A stretch of 42,087 nt of DNA, taken from positions 1 through 42,087 of the IMG/VR virus record IMGVR_UViG_3300035703_000169. One strand, given 5' to 3'. The stretch is from a virus. This document shows, in pieces, positions 1 through 7,970 of this stretch. Made by a program: the position numbers and the translations under genes. Position 1 is the first letter of the stretch; each line of letters begins with the position of its first letter. The notes under the pieces are model-generated. The model was not told the DNA's origin. It worked only from the letters and a program-made list of their open reading frames with translations, and did no database searches.

Positions 1-13
1 GGTGATCGCAAAC
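1..13. repeat. 13-base terminal direct repeat, left copy
   Basis: The first 13 bases (GGTGATCGCAAAC) are identical to the last 13 of the window. Across the joined ends the element is flanked by GGGG on one side and CCCC on the other, giving a partial dyad. A match this long at both ends is very unlikely by chance, so the window represents a whole genome. It could be the cohesive end of a cos phage written at both ends, or a residual assembly overlap. The gpA-type terminase beside it favours cos. Confidence 0.75.
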
Positions 14-145
14 CCCGCGCTTTTTCTAGCGTCAGGTCTCAACGGTGTCTAACGAGACTCAGCGTGAGACAAAAGGGCATAGTGTCCCCACGAGTTAAGC
101 GGTTAACTAGGCTGAGTTAACTCAACGCTAGAGCCGAAAACCTTA
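14..145 (+). promoter_or_regulatory. Repeat-rich leader upstream of terminase, cosB-like packaging region
   Basis: Non-coding stretch with dense symmetry. TCTAGCGT at 25-32 is inverted as ACGCTAGA at 125-132. GTCTCA (36-41) pairs with TGAGAC (65-70), enclosing GTCT (47-50)/AGAC (55-58). TGAGTTAACTCA at 113-124 is a perfect 12-base palindrome, and two more GTTAA half sites lie at 94-98 and 102-106. In lambda the small terminase binds repeated R elements in this interval (cosB); I infer the same role here. A late promoter may also lie here but I see no convincing one. Confidence 0.5.
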
Positions 146-688
146 GTGCTCGTCACGTTTTCCGAGTTTGCCGCTTTGAAGGGATGCTCAAAAGCGGCGG
201 TTACTGCAGCGATCAGATCAAGGATTGGCGCGGCCGTTGTCGAGAAGGACGGCAAGCGATGGCTGGATCGTGATCTGGCGTTGGAGCTGTGGCGCAAGAA
301 CACGAAGGCGACGCATAACGCGAAGGTGAGCGTGCCGGATGCTGTCGAGGTAGAGCTACCGGCCAGCCCGCGTGAACTGCGCAAGGCGATCGATGCGCTG
401 CCGGATGATGCGATCCCTGAGCTGAACGAAAGCCGGGCGAGAAGGGAGCACTATCAAGCGGAGCTGGCGAAGCTGCAGGTGGCGCAGCAGCGCAAGGAGC
501 TGGTGCCGGCGGAGGAGGTGAAGAAGCAGGCGTTTCAGATTGGACGCAGCGTGAGAGAGGCGCTGAGCAACCTGGCCGATCGGCTGTCGCACCAGCTGGC
601 GGGTGAGACCGACCCTGCGGTGATCCACCAGCTGCTGAGCGATGAGCATCGTGATGCGCTGCTGGCGCTGGTGGAGGCAGACCGATGA
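146..688 (+). CDS. Terminase small subunit (gpNu1-like)
   Basis: Predicted DNA-recognition subunit of the packaging motor, 180 aa. Residues 1-50 read as a winged helix-turn-helix (FSEFAALKGCSKAAVTAAI followed by a wing with a KDGKRWLD turn), as in lambda gpNu1. The rest is a charged, helical region (about 95-180) of the kind that assembles the subunit and contacts the large subunit. The start is GTG; no ATG is available in frame and the ribosome site is weak. The stop overlaps the large terminase start by ATGA, so the two are translationally coupled. The repeats at 25-132 are its likely binding sites. Confidence 0.8.
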   Translation: MLVTFSEFAALKGCSKAAVTAAIRSRIGAAVVEKDGKRWLDRDLALELWRKNTKATHNAKVSVPDAVEVELPASPRELRKAIDALPDDAIPELNESRARREHYQAELAKLQVAQQRKELVPAEEVKKQAFQIGRSVREALSNLADRLSHQLAGETDPAVIHQLLSDEHRDALLALVEADR

Positions 689-2562
689 GCGTGTGGCGCG
701 ATGCGTTCATGGATGGGCTGCGGCCGGAGCCACCGCTAACGGTGAGCGCGTGGGCTGACAAGCACCGCCGGCTGAGCAGCAAAGCATCGGCGGAGCCTGG
801 ACCGTGGCGCACGAATCGGACGCCGTACCTGCGTGAGCCGATGGATTGCCTGAGCACCACCAGCAACGTGCAGCGGGTGGTGATGATGTTTGCGGCGCAG
901 ACGGGGAAGACCGAGAGCGGCAGCAACTGGCTTGGCTATGTGATCGCGCACGCACCGGGACCGATGCTGCTGGTGCAGCCGACCGTGGAGATGGCGAAGA
1001 GGCTGAGCAAGCAGCGGCTGGAGTCGCTGATCAGCGAGACGCCAGTGCTGACAGAGAAGATTGCGCCGAGCAGGAGCCGGGATTCAGGTAACACGATGTT
1101 CGCCAAGGAGTTCCCTGGCGGAATGATGCTGCTGACGGGTGCGAACAGCGCAACGGGCCTGCGCTCAACACCGTGCCGTTACATCTTCATGGATGAGATC
1201 GACGCCTTCCCGGCTGATGTGGACGGCGAAGGTGATCCGGTGAGCTTGGCGGAGAAGCGTGCAACGACGTTCGCGCGGCGGAAGATCCTGCTGACCAGCA
1301 CACCAACCGTGAAGGACTTCAGCCGGATTGAGGCGGAGTTCGAGCGCAGCGATCAGCGGCGGTTCTATGTGCCGTGCCCGAGCTGTGGTGCGATGCAGTG
1401 GTTGAAGTGGCCGCAGTTGAAGTGGGAGAAGAACGACCCGAGCACGGCTGTTTACGAGTGTGAGGCGTGCCATGAGCGGTTCGCTGAGATCCACAAGCCG
1501 GCGCTGCTGCGGCAGGGTGAGTGGCGCGCGACGGCGCCGAGTGATGGCAAGACGGCTGGGTTCCAGCTGAGCGGGCTGTATTCGCCGCTGGGCTGGCTGA
1601 GCTGGGCGGACATGGTGGATGACTTCTTGAGGGCAAAGGCTGATGCGCCGATGCTGAAGTCGTTCGTCAACACGCGGCTGGCGGAGACATGGGAGGAGGA
1701 CTTCGCCAGCAAGGTGAGCGCCGATGCGCTGCTGGAGCGGTGCGAGGCGTATGCGAGCGGCCGGCTGCCAGAGGGCGTGCTGGCGGTCACGATCGGCGTT
1801 GACGTGCAGGGTGGTGGCGGCTCTGCTGGTGATCGCTTGGCGGTGAGCGTGTGGGGCTGGGGCCGCGGCGAGGAGGGCTGGCTGATCGACCACCAAGAGA
1901 TAGCGGGCGACCCGTGCCAGGCGGAGGTGTGGAAGCAGCTGGATGTGCTGGTGCTGCATGAATGGGAGCACGCGGGTGGCGGCAAGCTGCGGGCTGATGT
2001 GACGTGCGTGGACTCTGGCGGTCATGCAACGGCGGAGGTGTACCAGTACGCCAGGGAGCGCGCTGGCGTGGGTGTGATTGCGATCAAGGGTCAGAGCCAG
2101 CGGGGCAAGCCACCAATCGGCAAGCCGGGCAAGGTGGACATCAATGCCAAGGGGCAGACACTGAAGCGCGGCGCGCAGGTGTGGCCCGTTGGTGGCGACA
2201 CGATCAAGACCACGCTGTTCGGGCGGCTGAAGCACAACGAGCCCGGTGAGGGCTATCTGCACTTTCATGCGCAGACGGGCGGGGAGTATTTCGAGCAGCT
2301 GACGGCAGAAAAGCAGGCGCTGCGGTACGTGAAGGGATTCCCGGTGAGGGAATGGGTGAAGAAACCAAGCGCACGTAACGAGGCGCTGGATTGTCTGGTG
2401 TATGCGTATGCCGGATTAAATCGGCTCTATTCGCGGTATGACCGCAGAACAATCTGGGATCAGCTGGAAGCAAGGCTTGAGAACGGTGGTGCATCAGCGC
2501 GTAAGCCGCGCCTAAGATCGGAGAGAGCACCGCAGCGCTCGGCGTTTATCAGCAACTGGTGA
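685..2562 (+). CDS. Terminase large subunit (lambda gpA family)
   Basis: ATPase-nuclease that cuts concatemeric DNA and drives it into the prohead, 625 aa, normal for the gpA family. A Walker A-like loop lies near residues 70-77 (AAQTGKTE, the deviant form typical of gpA), Walker B near 167-172 (YIFMDEID), and a coupling SAT-like motif STPT near 205-208. A zinc-ribbon with CPSC (231-234) and CEAC (259-262) follows, as in many gpA homologues. The C-terminal nuclease begins near GVDVQ (about residue 370). gpA-type terminases normally generate cos ends, which fits the terminal repeat. Confidence 0.93.
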   Translation: MSVWRDAFMDGLRPEPPLTVSAWADKHRRLSSKASAEPGPWRTNRTPYLREPMDCLSTTSNVQRVVMMFAAQTGKTESGSNWLGYVIAHAPGPMLLVQPTVEMAKRLSKQRLESLISETPVLTEKIAPSRSRDSGNTMFAKEFPGGMMLLTGANSATGLRSTPCRYIFMDEIDAFPADVDGEGDPVSLAEKRATTFARRKILLTSTPTVKDFSRIEAEFERSDQRRFYVPCPSCGAMQWLKWPQLKWEKNDPSTAVYECEACHERFAEIHKPALLRQGEWRATAPSDGKTAGFQLSGLYSPLGWLSWADMVDDFLRAKADAPMLKSFVNTRLAETWEEDFASKVSADALLERCEAYASGRLPEGVLAVTIGVDVQGGGGSAGDRLAVSVWGWGRGEEGWLIDHQEIAGDPCQAEVWKQLDVLVLHEWEHAGGGKLRADVTCVDSGGHATAEVYQYARERAGVGVIAIKGQSQRGKPPIGKPGKVDINAKGQTLKRGAQVWPVGGDTIKTTLFGRLKHNEPGEGYLHFHAQTGGEYFEQLTAEKQALRYVKGFPVREWVKKPSARNEALDCLVYAYAGLNRLYSRYDRRTIWDQLEARLENGGASARKPRLRSERAPQRSAFISNW

Positions 2563-2566
2563 GGCC

Positions 2567-3157
2567 GTGAACATTCCCGCCCAGATCAGAGCCGGCGACA
2601 CGGTGACGTGGCGAGATGAGGCTGCGCGCGACAACTTGGGCAATGTGATTGATGGCAGCAATCACGGGCTGACCTACTACCTGCGCACTAACCACAACCA
2701 CCAAGGTGCGACGGTGGCCGGCGTGACGGTTGTGGGCACGCCGGCCGGCAGTGGCTGGACGTTCACGATCGCCAAGACCACCACTGACGGGTTCGTGGCA
2801 GATCAGTGGTACTGGCAGGCGGTGGCCACTGCGACTGTTGGCGGTGCGGTCACCACCATTGGCGCCGGCCCGCTAACGGTGCTGCCGGGCTTGGATTATG
2901 CGGGCCAGCCCAGTGCGTTTGATGGCCGCTCGCAGGCGCAGAAAGATCTCGATGCGGTGCAGGCCGCAATGCGCGCGATCGTGTCGGGCGGCGCTGTGGC
3001 CGAGTACACGATCGGCAGCCGGCGACTGAAGAAGATGGAGATGGCGGATCTGATTCAGCTAGAAAGCAAGCTGAAGGTTGAAGTTAAGCGCGAGCAAGCG
3101 GCCACAATGGTGGCTAATGGGCTGGGTAGCCCGCACAACCTGTTCGTGAGGTTCTGA
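2567..3157 (+). CDS. gpW-like head-tail connector with an added N-terminal beta domain
   Basis: 196 aa, GTG start five bases after the terminase stop. The C-terminal 60 residues (about 130-185: DLDAVQAAMRAIVSGG then AEYTIGSRRLKKMEMADL) have the helix-hairpin-helix pattern of lambda gpW, which plugs the portal. Its place between large terminase and portal is the gpW position. The N-terminal 115 residues are glycine/threonine-rich, look like a beta-sandwich and are not part of lambda gpW, which is only 68 aa. They could be a surface or decoration domain; this part is not recognised. The stop overlaps the portal start (TGATG). Confidence 0.65.
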   Translation: MNIPAQIRAGDTVTWRDEAARDNLGNVIDGSNHGLTYYLRTNHNHQGATVAGVTVVGTPAGSGWTFTIAKTTTDGFVADQWYWQAVATATVGGAVTTIGAGPLTVLPGLDYAGQPSAFDGRSQAQKDLDAVQAAMRAIVSGGAVAEYTIGSRRLKKMEMADLIQLESKLKVEVKREQAATMVANGLGSPHNLFVRF

Positions 3158-4695
3158 TGGGCGTCCGCAGCGCAATCATGGGCTGGCTGCAGCGCGGCAC
3201 CCCGGAGGTGGCCAAGCCTGTGCGGCGCCGGATGTATGAGGGCGCGAAGTTCAGCCGGCTGACGGCCGACTGGGTGACGGGCAACACCAGCGCCGACAGT
3301 GAGGTGTACGGATCAGCGCAAAAGCTGCGCGATCGTGCGCGGCAGCTGTGCCGCGATAACGACTATGCGCGGCAGGCGTTGCGTGCGATCGAGGGCAATG
3401 TCGTTGGGCAGGGCATCCCGTTTCAGGCGCAGGTGCGGATGCTGCGTGGCGGCCGGCTGGATGCTGGCGTCAACGATCAGATCGAGCAGGCATGGAAGCG
3501 GTGGACTAAGGCGAATCATTGCCACACGGGCGGCAAGCTGACGTTCCACGACATCGAGCGACTGGCGGTGCGCGCGTGCGCTGAGTCGGGCGAGGTGTTC
3601 ATCCGGCTGGTGAAACAACCGTTCGGTGGTTCGCAGGTGCCGCTTGCGCTGGAAGTGCTGGAAGCGGACCTGCTCGATGACGGGCTGAACGGCCGGAGCC
3701 AGCAGGGCAATGAGATCCGGATGGGCGTTGAGGTGGACACCTGGGGCCGGCCGGTGGCTTACCACTTCCTGGCGTATCACCCCGGCGACTACCAGTTCAG
3801 TAATCAGCAGATCTCAACGCAGCGCCACAAGCGTGTGCCTGCCGATGAGGTGATCCACCTCTACCGGATGGAACGGCCCGGCATGACGCGCGGCATCACA
3901 TGGTTCGCCAGCGCGATACAGCGACTGCACCATCTGTCCGGCTACGAGCAGGCCGAAATCGTGCGCGCGCGTGCGAGCAGCGCACTGATGGGCTTCATCA
4001 CGTCACCTGAGGGTGAGCTGATGGGCGATGAGGTGATGGAAGGCGAGCGGGTGTCATCGTTTGAGCCTGGTGTGTTCAAGTACCTGGCGCCAGGCGAAAG
4101 CGTGACAGTGCCGCAGCTTGATGCACCTGATGGGCAGTTTGAACCGTTCCTGCGCGCGATGCTGCGCGCGATGGCGGCCGGCATCGGCTGCAGCTACGAA
4201 ACCGTGAGCCGCGACTTCAGCCAGACCAACTACAGCAGCAGCAGGCTGAGCCTGCTTGAGGACCGCGACCACTGGCGCATCCTGCAGAACTGGCTGGTCG
4301 AGAACCTGCACCAGCGGGTGTTCGACGTGTGGCTCGACATGGCGGTGCTGAGCGGTGCGCTGCCGCTGGCCAACTATGAGATCCAAGCTGAGCGCTACAA
4401 GGCTGTGCGGTGGATGCCGCGCGGCTGGGCGTGGGTGGATCCGGCCAAGGAGGTTGATGCCTACGCCATGGCTGTGCGCAACGGCTTCAAGACACTGAGC
4501 GAGGTGGTGGCTGAACAGGGCGGCGACATCGAGGAGCTGATGCGCGCACGCCGCCAGGAGCTGGATGATGCCGAGGCGCTCGACCTGAAGTTCGACACTG
4601 ACCCTGGCTCAGATCCGGCGCCGGTGAGTACCCCGGCTGAGCCGACCGATAATGTGACAGACAACCCGGACAACACCGATGGATCTATCGCGTGA
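3157..4695 (+). CDS. Portal protein (lambda gpB type)
   Basis: 512 aa dodecamer-forming vertex protein through which DNA enters and leaves. Family features are the N-terminal arginine-rich region, the block LRDRARQLCRDNDYARQALRAI, the segment ESGEVFIR, and the late motif SYETVSRDFSQTNYSSSRLS (about 345-364), diagnostic of lambda-type portals. The last 30 residues are acidic and proline-rich (DTDPGSDPAPVSTPAEPTD). The gene overlaps the protease-capsid start by 17 bases, giving tight coupling of portal and capsid synthesis. Confidence 0.93.
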   Translation: MGVRSAIMGWLQRGTPEVAKPVRRRMYEGAKFSRLTADWVTGNTSADSEVYGSAQKLRDRARQLCRDNDYARQALRAIEGNVVGQGIPFQAQVRMLRGGRLDAGVNDQIEQAWKRWTKANHCHTGGKLTFHDIERLAVRACAESGEVFIRLVKQPFGGSQVPLALEVLEADLLDDGLNGRSQQGNEIRMGVEVDTWGRPVAYHFLAYHPGDYQFSNQQISTQRHKRVPADEVIHLYRMERPGMTRGITWFASAIQRLHHLSGYEQAEIVRARASSALMGFITSPEGELMGDEVMEGERVSSFEPGVFKYLAPGESVTVPQLDAPDGQFEPFLRAMLRAMAAGIGCSYETVSRDFSQTNYSSSRLSLLEDRDHWRILQNWLVENLHQRVFDVWLDMAVLSGALPLANYEIQAERYKAVRWMPRGWAWVDPAKEVDAYAMAVRNGFKTLSEVVAEQGGDIEELMRARRQELDDAEALDLKFDTDPGSDPAPVSTPAEPTDNVTDNPDNTDGSIA

Positions 4696-6475
4696 CCTAG
4701 AAGGGCAACTGTTGAAACGCTCCGAGGTTGCTGACTTCACGGTCAGCGAAGACGAGCGTTCGATTGAGTTCCCATTCTCCAGCGAGTTCCCGGTCGCTCG
4801 CTACTTCGGCAATGAAGTGCTGTCTCATGATGAGCGCAGCGCTGATCTGTCGCGTCTGAACGATTCGGCGCCGCTGCTGTTCAACCACGACCCCGACAGG
4901 GTGATCGGCGTTGTTGAGCGCGCTTGGATCGACGGCGAGAAAAAGCGTGGCTATGCCACGGTGAAGTTCAGCCGTAATGCGTTCGCGCAAGAAGTGCTTG
5001 CAGATGTACGCGATGGCGTCCTGCGTAATGTGAGCTTTGGCTACGCGATCAACGATATGGAGCAACGCGGCAGCGGTGATTTCGTCGCTACCAGCTGGGC
5101 TCCCTATGAGATCAGCGTGGTTAGCATACCTGCAGACCCCACTGTGGGTGTGGGTCGGTCTCTAGAGACTGATCCTGCGGCCCCAGCCGCATCACCAACC
5201 CCCGAAACAGAACCTGAGGTTCCGATGGAAAACACCCCCGACATCTCGGCGGTGCGGGCTGAAGCGGCTGCTGAGGCTGCCAAAGCTGAGCGCGCCCGCA
5301 TCTCCGGCATCACTGCTCTGACTGAAAAGCACGGTATGGCTGATCTCGGCCGTCAGCTGATCGAGGGTGGCCGCAGCCTCGATGAGGCCCGCGCTGCTGT
5401 TCTCGAGAAGATCGGCGCCAAGGTCGAGCCTGTGGCTGAGAAAGCCACCGACATCGGCATGACCGAGAAGGAGGTGCGCAGCTTCTCCTTCCAACGCGCC
5501 ATCAACGCACTGGCCAACCCTCAGGATCGCAAGCTGTGGGAAGCCGCTGCTTTCGAGCGTGAGTGTTCTGAGGCTGCTGCTGCCAAGGCTGGCAAGACCG
5601 CACAGGGCATCATGGTGCCCAACGAGGTGCTGCGCCGTGATCTGACCGTTGGCACTGCTTCGGCTGCTGGCGATCTGGTCGGTACTGACTTCCGCCCCGG
5701 TTCGTTCATCGAGCTGCTGCGCAACCGCTCTGCTCTCGCCGGCCTCGGCGTGACCAGCCTCACTGGCCTGAGCGGCAACGTGGCGATCCCCCGCCAGACC
5801 GGCGCTGCCACTGCTTACTGGGTGGCTGAGTCCGGTGCTCCTACCGAGAGCAACCAGACCGTGGATCAGGTGAACATGTCGCCCAAGACCGTGGGTGCCT
5901 TCACCGACTACAGCCGTCGCCTGATGCTGCAGTCCAGCATCGACGTTGAGCAGATGATCCGCCAGGATCTCGCCACCGTGCTGGCACTTGAGATCGACCG
6001 TGTTGGTCTCTACGGTCTGGGCAACTCCAACCAGCCCCTCGGCATCAAGCTGACCACCGGCATCAACACCGAGGACTTCGGTGCTGCTACTCCCACCTAC
6101 GCCGAGGTGGTGAGCATGGAGAGCAAGATTGCTGCCGACAACGCCGACATCGGCGCCATGGCTTACCTGATGAACGCCACCATGCGCGGCGCTCTGAAGA
6201 CCAAGGACAAGGGCACCGATACCGGCGCCTATGTGTTCGAGCCTGGCGGCACCGTCAACGGCTACAACGCTGTGGTGAGCAATCAGGTGGCCAGCGGTGA
6301 CATCTTCTTCGCCGTGTGGAGCCAGCTGATCATGGGCATGTGGTCTGGTCTGGATCTCACCGTGGATCCCTACACCCACAGCACCAGCGGCACCGTGCGT
6401 GTGGTTGCTCTGCAGGATGTGGACTTCGCCGTCCGTCATCCCGAGGGATTCTGCCGCGGCAACAACACCCTCTGA
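4679..6475 (+). CDS. Prohead protease fused to HK97-type major capsid protein
   Basis: 598 aa single reading frame holding two proteins that are separate in HK97. Residues 1-160 match the prohead serine protease: catalytic His70 in LLFNHDP, Ser119 in RNVSFGY, and an acidic residue near Glu144 in YEISVVSIPADP. Residues 160-190 are a Pro/Glu linker. Residues 190-285 are a charged helical delta/scaffold-like region, and about 300-598 form the HK97 capsid fold (GSFIELLRNRSALAGLG, then NVAIPRQTGAATAYWVAESG). An in-frame ATG at 5225, preceded by GAGG at good spacing, could yield capsid alone. The protease presumably cuts itself and the delta domain away during maturation. Confidence 0.9.
   Translation: MDLSRDLEGQLLKRSEVADFTVSEDERSIEFPFSSEFPVARYFGNEVLSHDERSADLSRLNDSAPLLFNHDPDRVIGVVERAWIDGEKKRGYATVKFSRNAFAQEVLADVRDGVLRNVSFGYAINDMEQRGSGDFVATSWAPYEISVVSIPADPTVGVGRSLETDPAAPAASPTPETEPEVPMENTPDISAVRAEAAAEAAKAERARISGITALTEKHGMADLGRQLIEGGRSLDEARAAVLEKIGAKVEPVAEKATDIGMTEKEVRSFSFQRAINALANPQDRKLWEAAAFERECSEAAAAKAGKTAQGIMVPNEVLRRDLTVGTASAAGDLVGTDFRPGSFIELLRNRSALAGLGVTSLTGLSGNVAIPRQTGAATAYWVAESGAPTESNQTVDQVNMSPKTVGAFTDYSRRLMLQSSIDVEQMIRQDLATVLALEIDRVGLYGLGNSNQPLGIKLTTGINTEDFGAATPTYAEVVSMESKIAADNADIGAMAYLMNATMRGALKTKDKGTDTGAYVFEPGGTVNGYNAVVSNQVASGDIFFAVWSQLIMGMWSGLDLTVDPYTHSTSGTVRVVALQDVDFAVRHPEGFCRGNNTL
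5214..5227 (+). promoter_or_regulatory. Candidate internal ribosome-binding site and start for free capsid protein
   Basis: Inside the protease-capsid gene, GAGG lies five bases before an in-frame ATG at 5225-5227 (residue 183, MENTPDIS). It sits exactly in the Pro/Glu-rich linker after the protease domain. Initiation here would give a 416-residue delta-plus-capsid protein without protease, comparable in principle to nested starts in lambda C/Nu3. Spacing and position are visible; use of the site is inference. Confidence 0.4.
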
Positions 6476-6487
6476 TCTGATGGAGGC

Positions 6488-6509
6488 GGGGCGGTCTAAC
6501 GGCCGCCCC
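6488..6509 (+). terminator. GC-rich hairpin after capsid gene
   Basis: A 9-bp stem (6488-6496 with 6501-6509, one G-U pair) with a TAAC loop lies 12 bases after the capsid stop. The following sequence (TTGAATCT) is only weakly T-rich. It is more likely a partial terminator or RNA stabiliser that keeps capsid mRNA abundant than a full stop, because the same operon continues nine bases later. Confidence 0.5.
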
Positions 6510-6517
6510 TTGAATCT

Positions 6518-6742
6518 ATGAAGGTCAAGATCCTGAGTCAGACAAGCATCGCAGGCGTGCCAGCGCGCGTTGGTGATGTCTTTGAGGTGAGCGATGCTGA
6601 TGCCCGGCTGCTGCTGGGCAACGGCAAAGCTGAGCAGGTGGCTGATGCCCCTGTGGTGACTGAAGAGCCTGCGCCTGCGCCGGCAAAACGCAAACCCCGC
6701 ACAAAGGTGACCACCGATGGCGATCTTCCAGCAGACGCTTGA
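6518..6742 (+). CDS. Small head-region protein, unknown function
   Basis: 74 aa, not recognised. The N-terminal half (MKVKILSQTSIAGVPARVGDVFEVSDADARLLL) looks like a small beta fold of a type common just after capsid genes. The C-terminal half is Pro/Ala/Lys-rich (PAPAPAKRKPRTK) and probably disordered. It starts just after the hairpin at 6488-6509 and overlaps the next gene by 26 bases. Its place between capsid and connector genes suggests a virion or head-assembly role, perhaps like lambda gpFI; that is inference. Confidence 0.65.
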   Translation: MKVKILSQTSIAGVPARVGDVFEVSDADARLLLGNGKAEQVADAPVVTEEPAPAPAKRKPRTKVTTDGDLPADA

Positions 6743-7094
6743 AAAGCTGCAGCACTTCACGCTGCTTGCCACCACCACCATCACCGGCACTGGTGATCAG
6801 ACCGGCGTAGACCTTCTGGAATACGACGGCGACATCCAAGTAATCCTGTCCGGCACTGCTGCCGGCGCTGGCGCTGATCTGACCTTCCGTTTGGAGGAGT
6901 CCGACGACAACAGCACTTTCACCGCCGTGACCGGCGGCGGCTTCACCGCTATCGGCAACACTGCCGCTAAGCAGGTGAAGACCCTCAACCGCGATGAGCT
7001 GAAGCGCTACGTGCGCCTGAGCTGCACCGCTGAGACCGGCACCGCTTCCAGCGCTGTCACCTGCTTCGGCTACGGCCTCAAGAAGTACGGCTGA
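6717..7094 (+). CDS. Putative head decoration or fibre protein
   Basis: 125 aa, rich in Thr, Gly and Ala, with alternating hydrophobic strands (VDLLEYDGDIQVILSGT, ADLTFRLEESDDNSTFTAV, YVRLSCTAETGTASSAVTC) that look like a beta-sandwich. A good ribosome site (AAGGTGA) precedes the ATG although it lies inside the previous gene. Proteins of this size and style next to HK97-type capsid genes are often capsid decoration proteins; I have no family match. The stop overlaps the next start (TGATG). Confidence 0.6.
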   Translation: MAIFQQTLEKLQHFTLLATTTITGTGDQTGVDLLEYDGDIQVILSGTAAGAGADLTFRLEESDDNSTFTAVTGGGFTAIGNTAAKQVKTLNRDELKRYVRLSCTAETGTASSAVTCFGYGLKKYG

Positions 7095-7372
7095 TGGCGA
7101 TCACCGAGGATCTAAACCTGTTCCTCGACGACTTCGGCGTCAGCTGTACGGCTGGCGCCGTTTCGGCATTGGGCATTTTGGACATGCCCACGCAGGTGGT
7201 TGCAGGTGAGATGGTGCTGAGCACCGACTACACGCTGACGGCCCGTGCGGCTGATTTTGGCGGGCTCAAGTACGGCGACAGCATCACGGTGGCCACGGTG
7301 GCCTACACAGTGCGTGAGACGCGGCTGATCGATGACGGCGCGTTCGTTGAAATCGGACTGCAGAAGACATGA
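7094..7372 (+). CDS. Head-tail joining protein (gpFII/stopper-like)
   Basis: 92 aa. The core LSTDYTLTARAADFGGLKYGDSITV followed by AYTVRETRLIDDGAFVEIGLQ follows the strand pattern of lambda gpFII and related stopper proteins (threshold residues, then G-D-x-I/L-T, then a strand pair near the end). Its size and the place between head genes and the tail terminator agree. It would close the connector and provide the tail docking surface. The start overlaps the previous stop, and the end overlaps the next gene by four bases. Confidence 0.6.
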   Translation: MAITEDLNLFLDDFGVSCTAGAVSALGILDMPTQVVAGEMVLSTDYTLTARAADFGGLKYGDSITVATVAYTVRETRLIDDGAFVEIGLQKT

Positions 7373-7797
7373 CCACACGCCGCGAGACGATCCTGGCCGC
7401 AGTGCGCACAGCACTGACCAACACCACCGGCGTCAGCACCCGGATCTACCGCAGCAGGGTGGAGCCAATGGCACGGGCGGAGAGCCCGGCGATTGTGATC
7501 GAGCCGGTGAACGACACGGCCGAGCAGAACACCAGCCTGCCAATGCTGGACTGGAGCCTGACGGTACGGGTGAGCGTGATCGTGCGCGGCACCATTCCCG
7601 ATCAGCTAGCCGATCCAATCGTTGAAAGCCTGCACAGCAAGCTGATGGCAGATCTGACGCTTGGCGGTGTTGCGATGGACATCAGGCCGCAAAGTGTGAA
7701 CTTTGAACTGGTCGAAGCGGACCAGCCAGCTGGCGTGATCAGCTGCGATTACCTAATCCGCTATCGCACCGCTAACGCTAACCTCGCAACAGCGTGA
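7369..7797 (+). CDS. Tail terminator protein (gpU-like)
   Basis: 142 aa. An N-terminal helix (TRRETILAAVRTALTN) is followed by a strand-rich body with PAIVIEPVNDTAE, LPMLDWSLTVRVSVIVRG and a closing helix (ADPIVESLHSKLMADLTLGG). This is the usual shape of minor tail U/tail completion proteins, which cap the tail tube and join it to the head. It sits directly between the gpFII-like gene and the major tail protein. ATGA overlap with the previous gene; the stop overlaps the start of the following small gene. Confidence 0.7.
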   Translation: MTTRRETILAAVRTALTNTTGVSTRIYRSRVEPMARAESPAIVIEPVNDTAEQNTSLPMLDWSLTVRVSVIVRGTIPDQLADPIVESLHSKLMADLTLGGVAMDIRPQSVNFELVEADQPAGVISCDYLIRYRTANANLATA

Positions 7798-7970
7798 TGG
7801 CTACGATGGTGGATGAACACTGGGGGCAAGGCGGCACTTACCTGCTGAACCCCAAAACCGGCAAGCGAAAGCTCATCGAGCGGACAGAGCCGGCCCAACC
7901 CTCCCAACCTGACGAGGTAGAGAGCAATGCCGCTCCTGAGTCGCAAACGCCTGATCCTGGCGAAAACTGA
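7797..7970 (+). CDS. Small acidic tail-region protein, unknown
   Basis: 57 aa. The ATG overlaps the tail terminator stop (TGATG) and the last 44 bases overlap the major tail gene. It begins MATMVDEHWGQGGTYLLNP, has a KTGKRKLIERTE patch, and ends in a Pro/Gln/Glu-rich tail (QPSQPDEVESNAAPESQTPD) likely to be disordered. The ribosome site of the next gene (GAGGTAGAG) lies within it. Short proteins like this occur before major tail genes in other phages, but I do not recognise a family. Confidence 0.55.
   Translation: MATMVDEHWGQGGTYLLNPKTGKRKLIERTEPAQPSQPDEVESNAAPESQTPDPGEN

Noticed and set aside
1165-2268. 367-aa minus-strand frame antisense to the large terminase
   Set aside because: Arises from the GC-rich codon usage of the terminase; Leu/Arg/His-rich and without motifs.
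5192-6790. 532-aa minus-strand frame antisense to the capsid gene
   Set aside because: His/Gly/Val-rich shadow of a strongly codon-biased gene; no start signal and no family resemblance.
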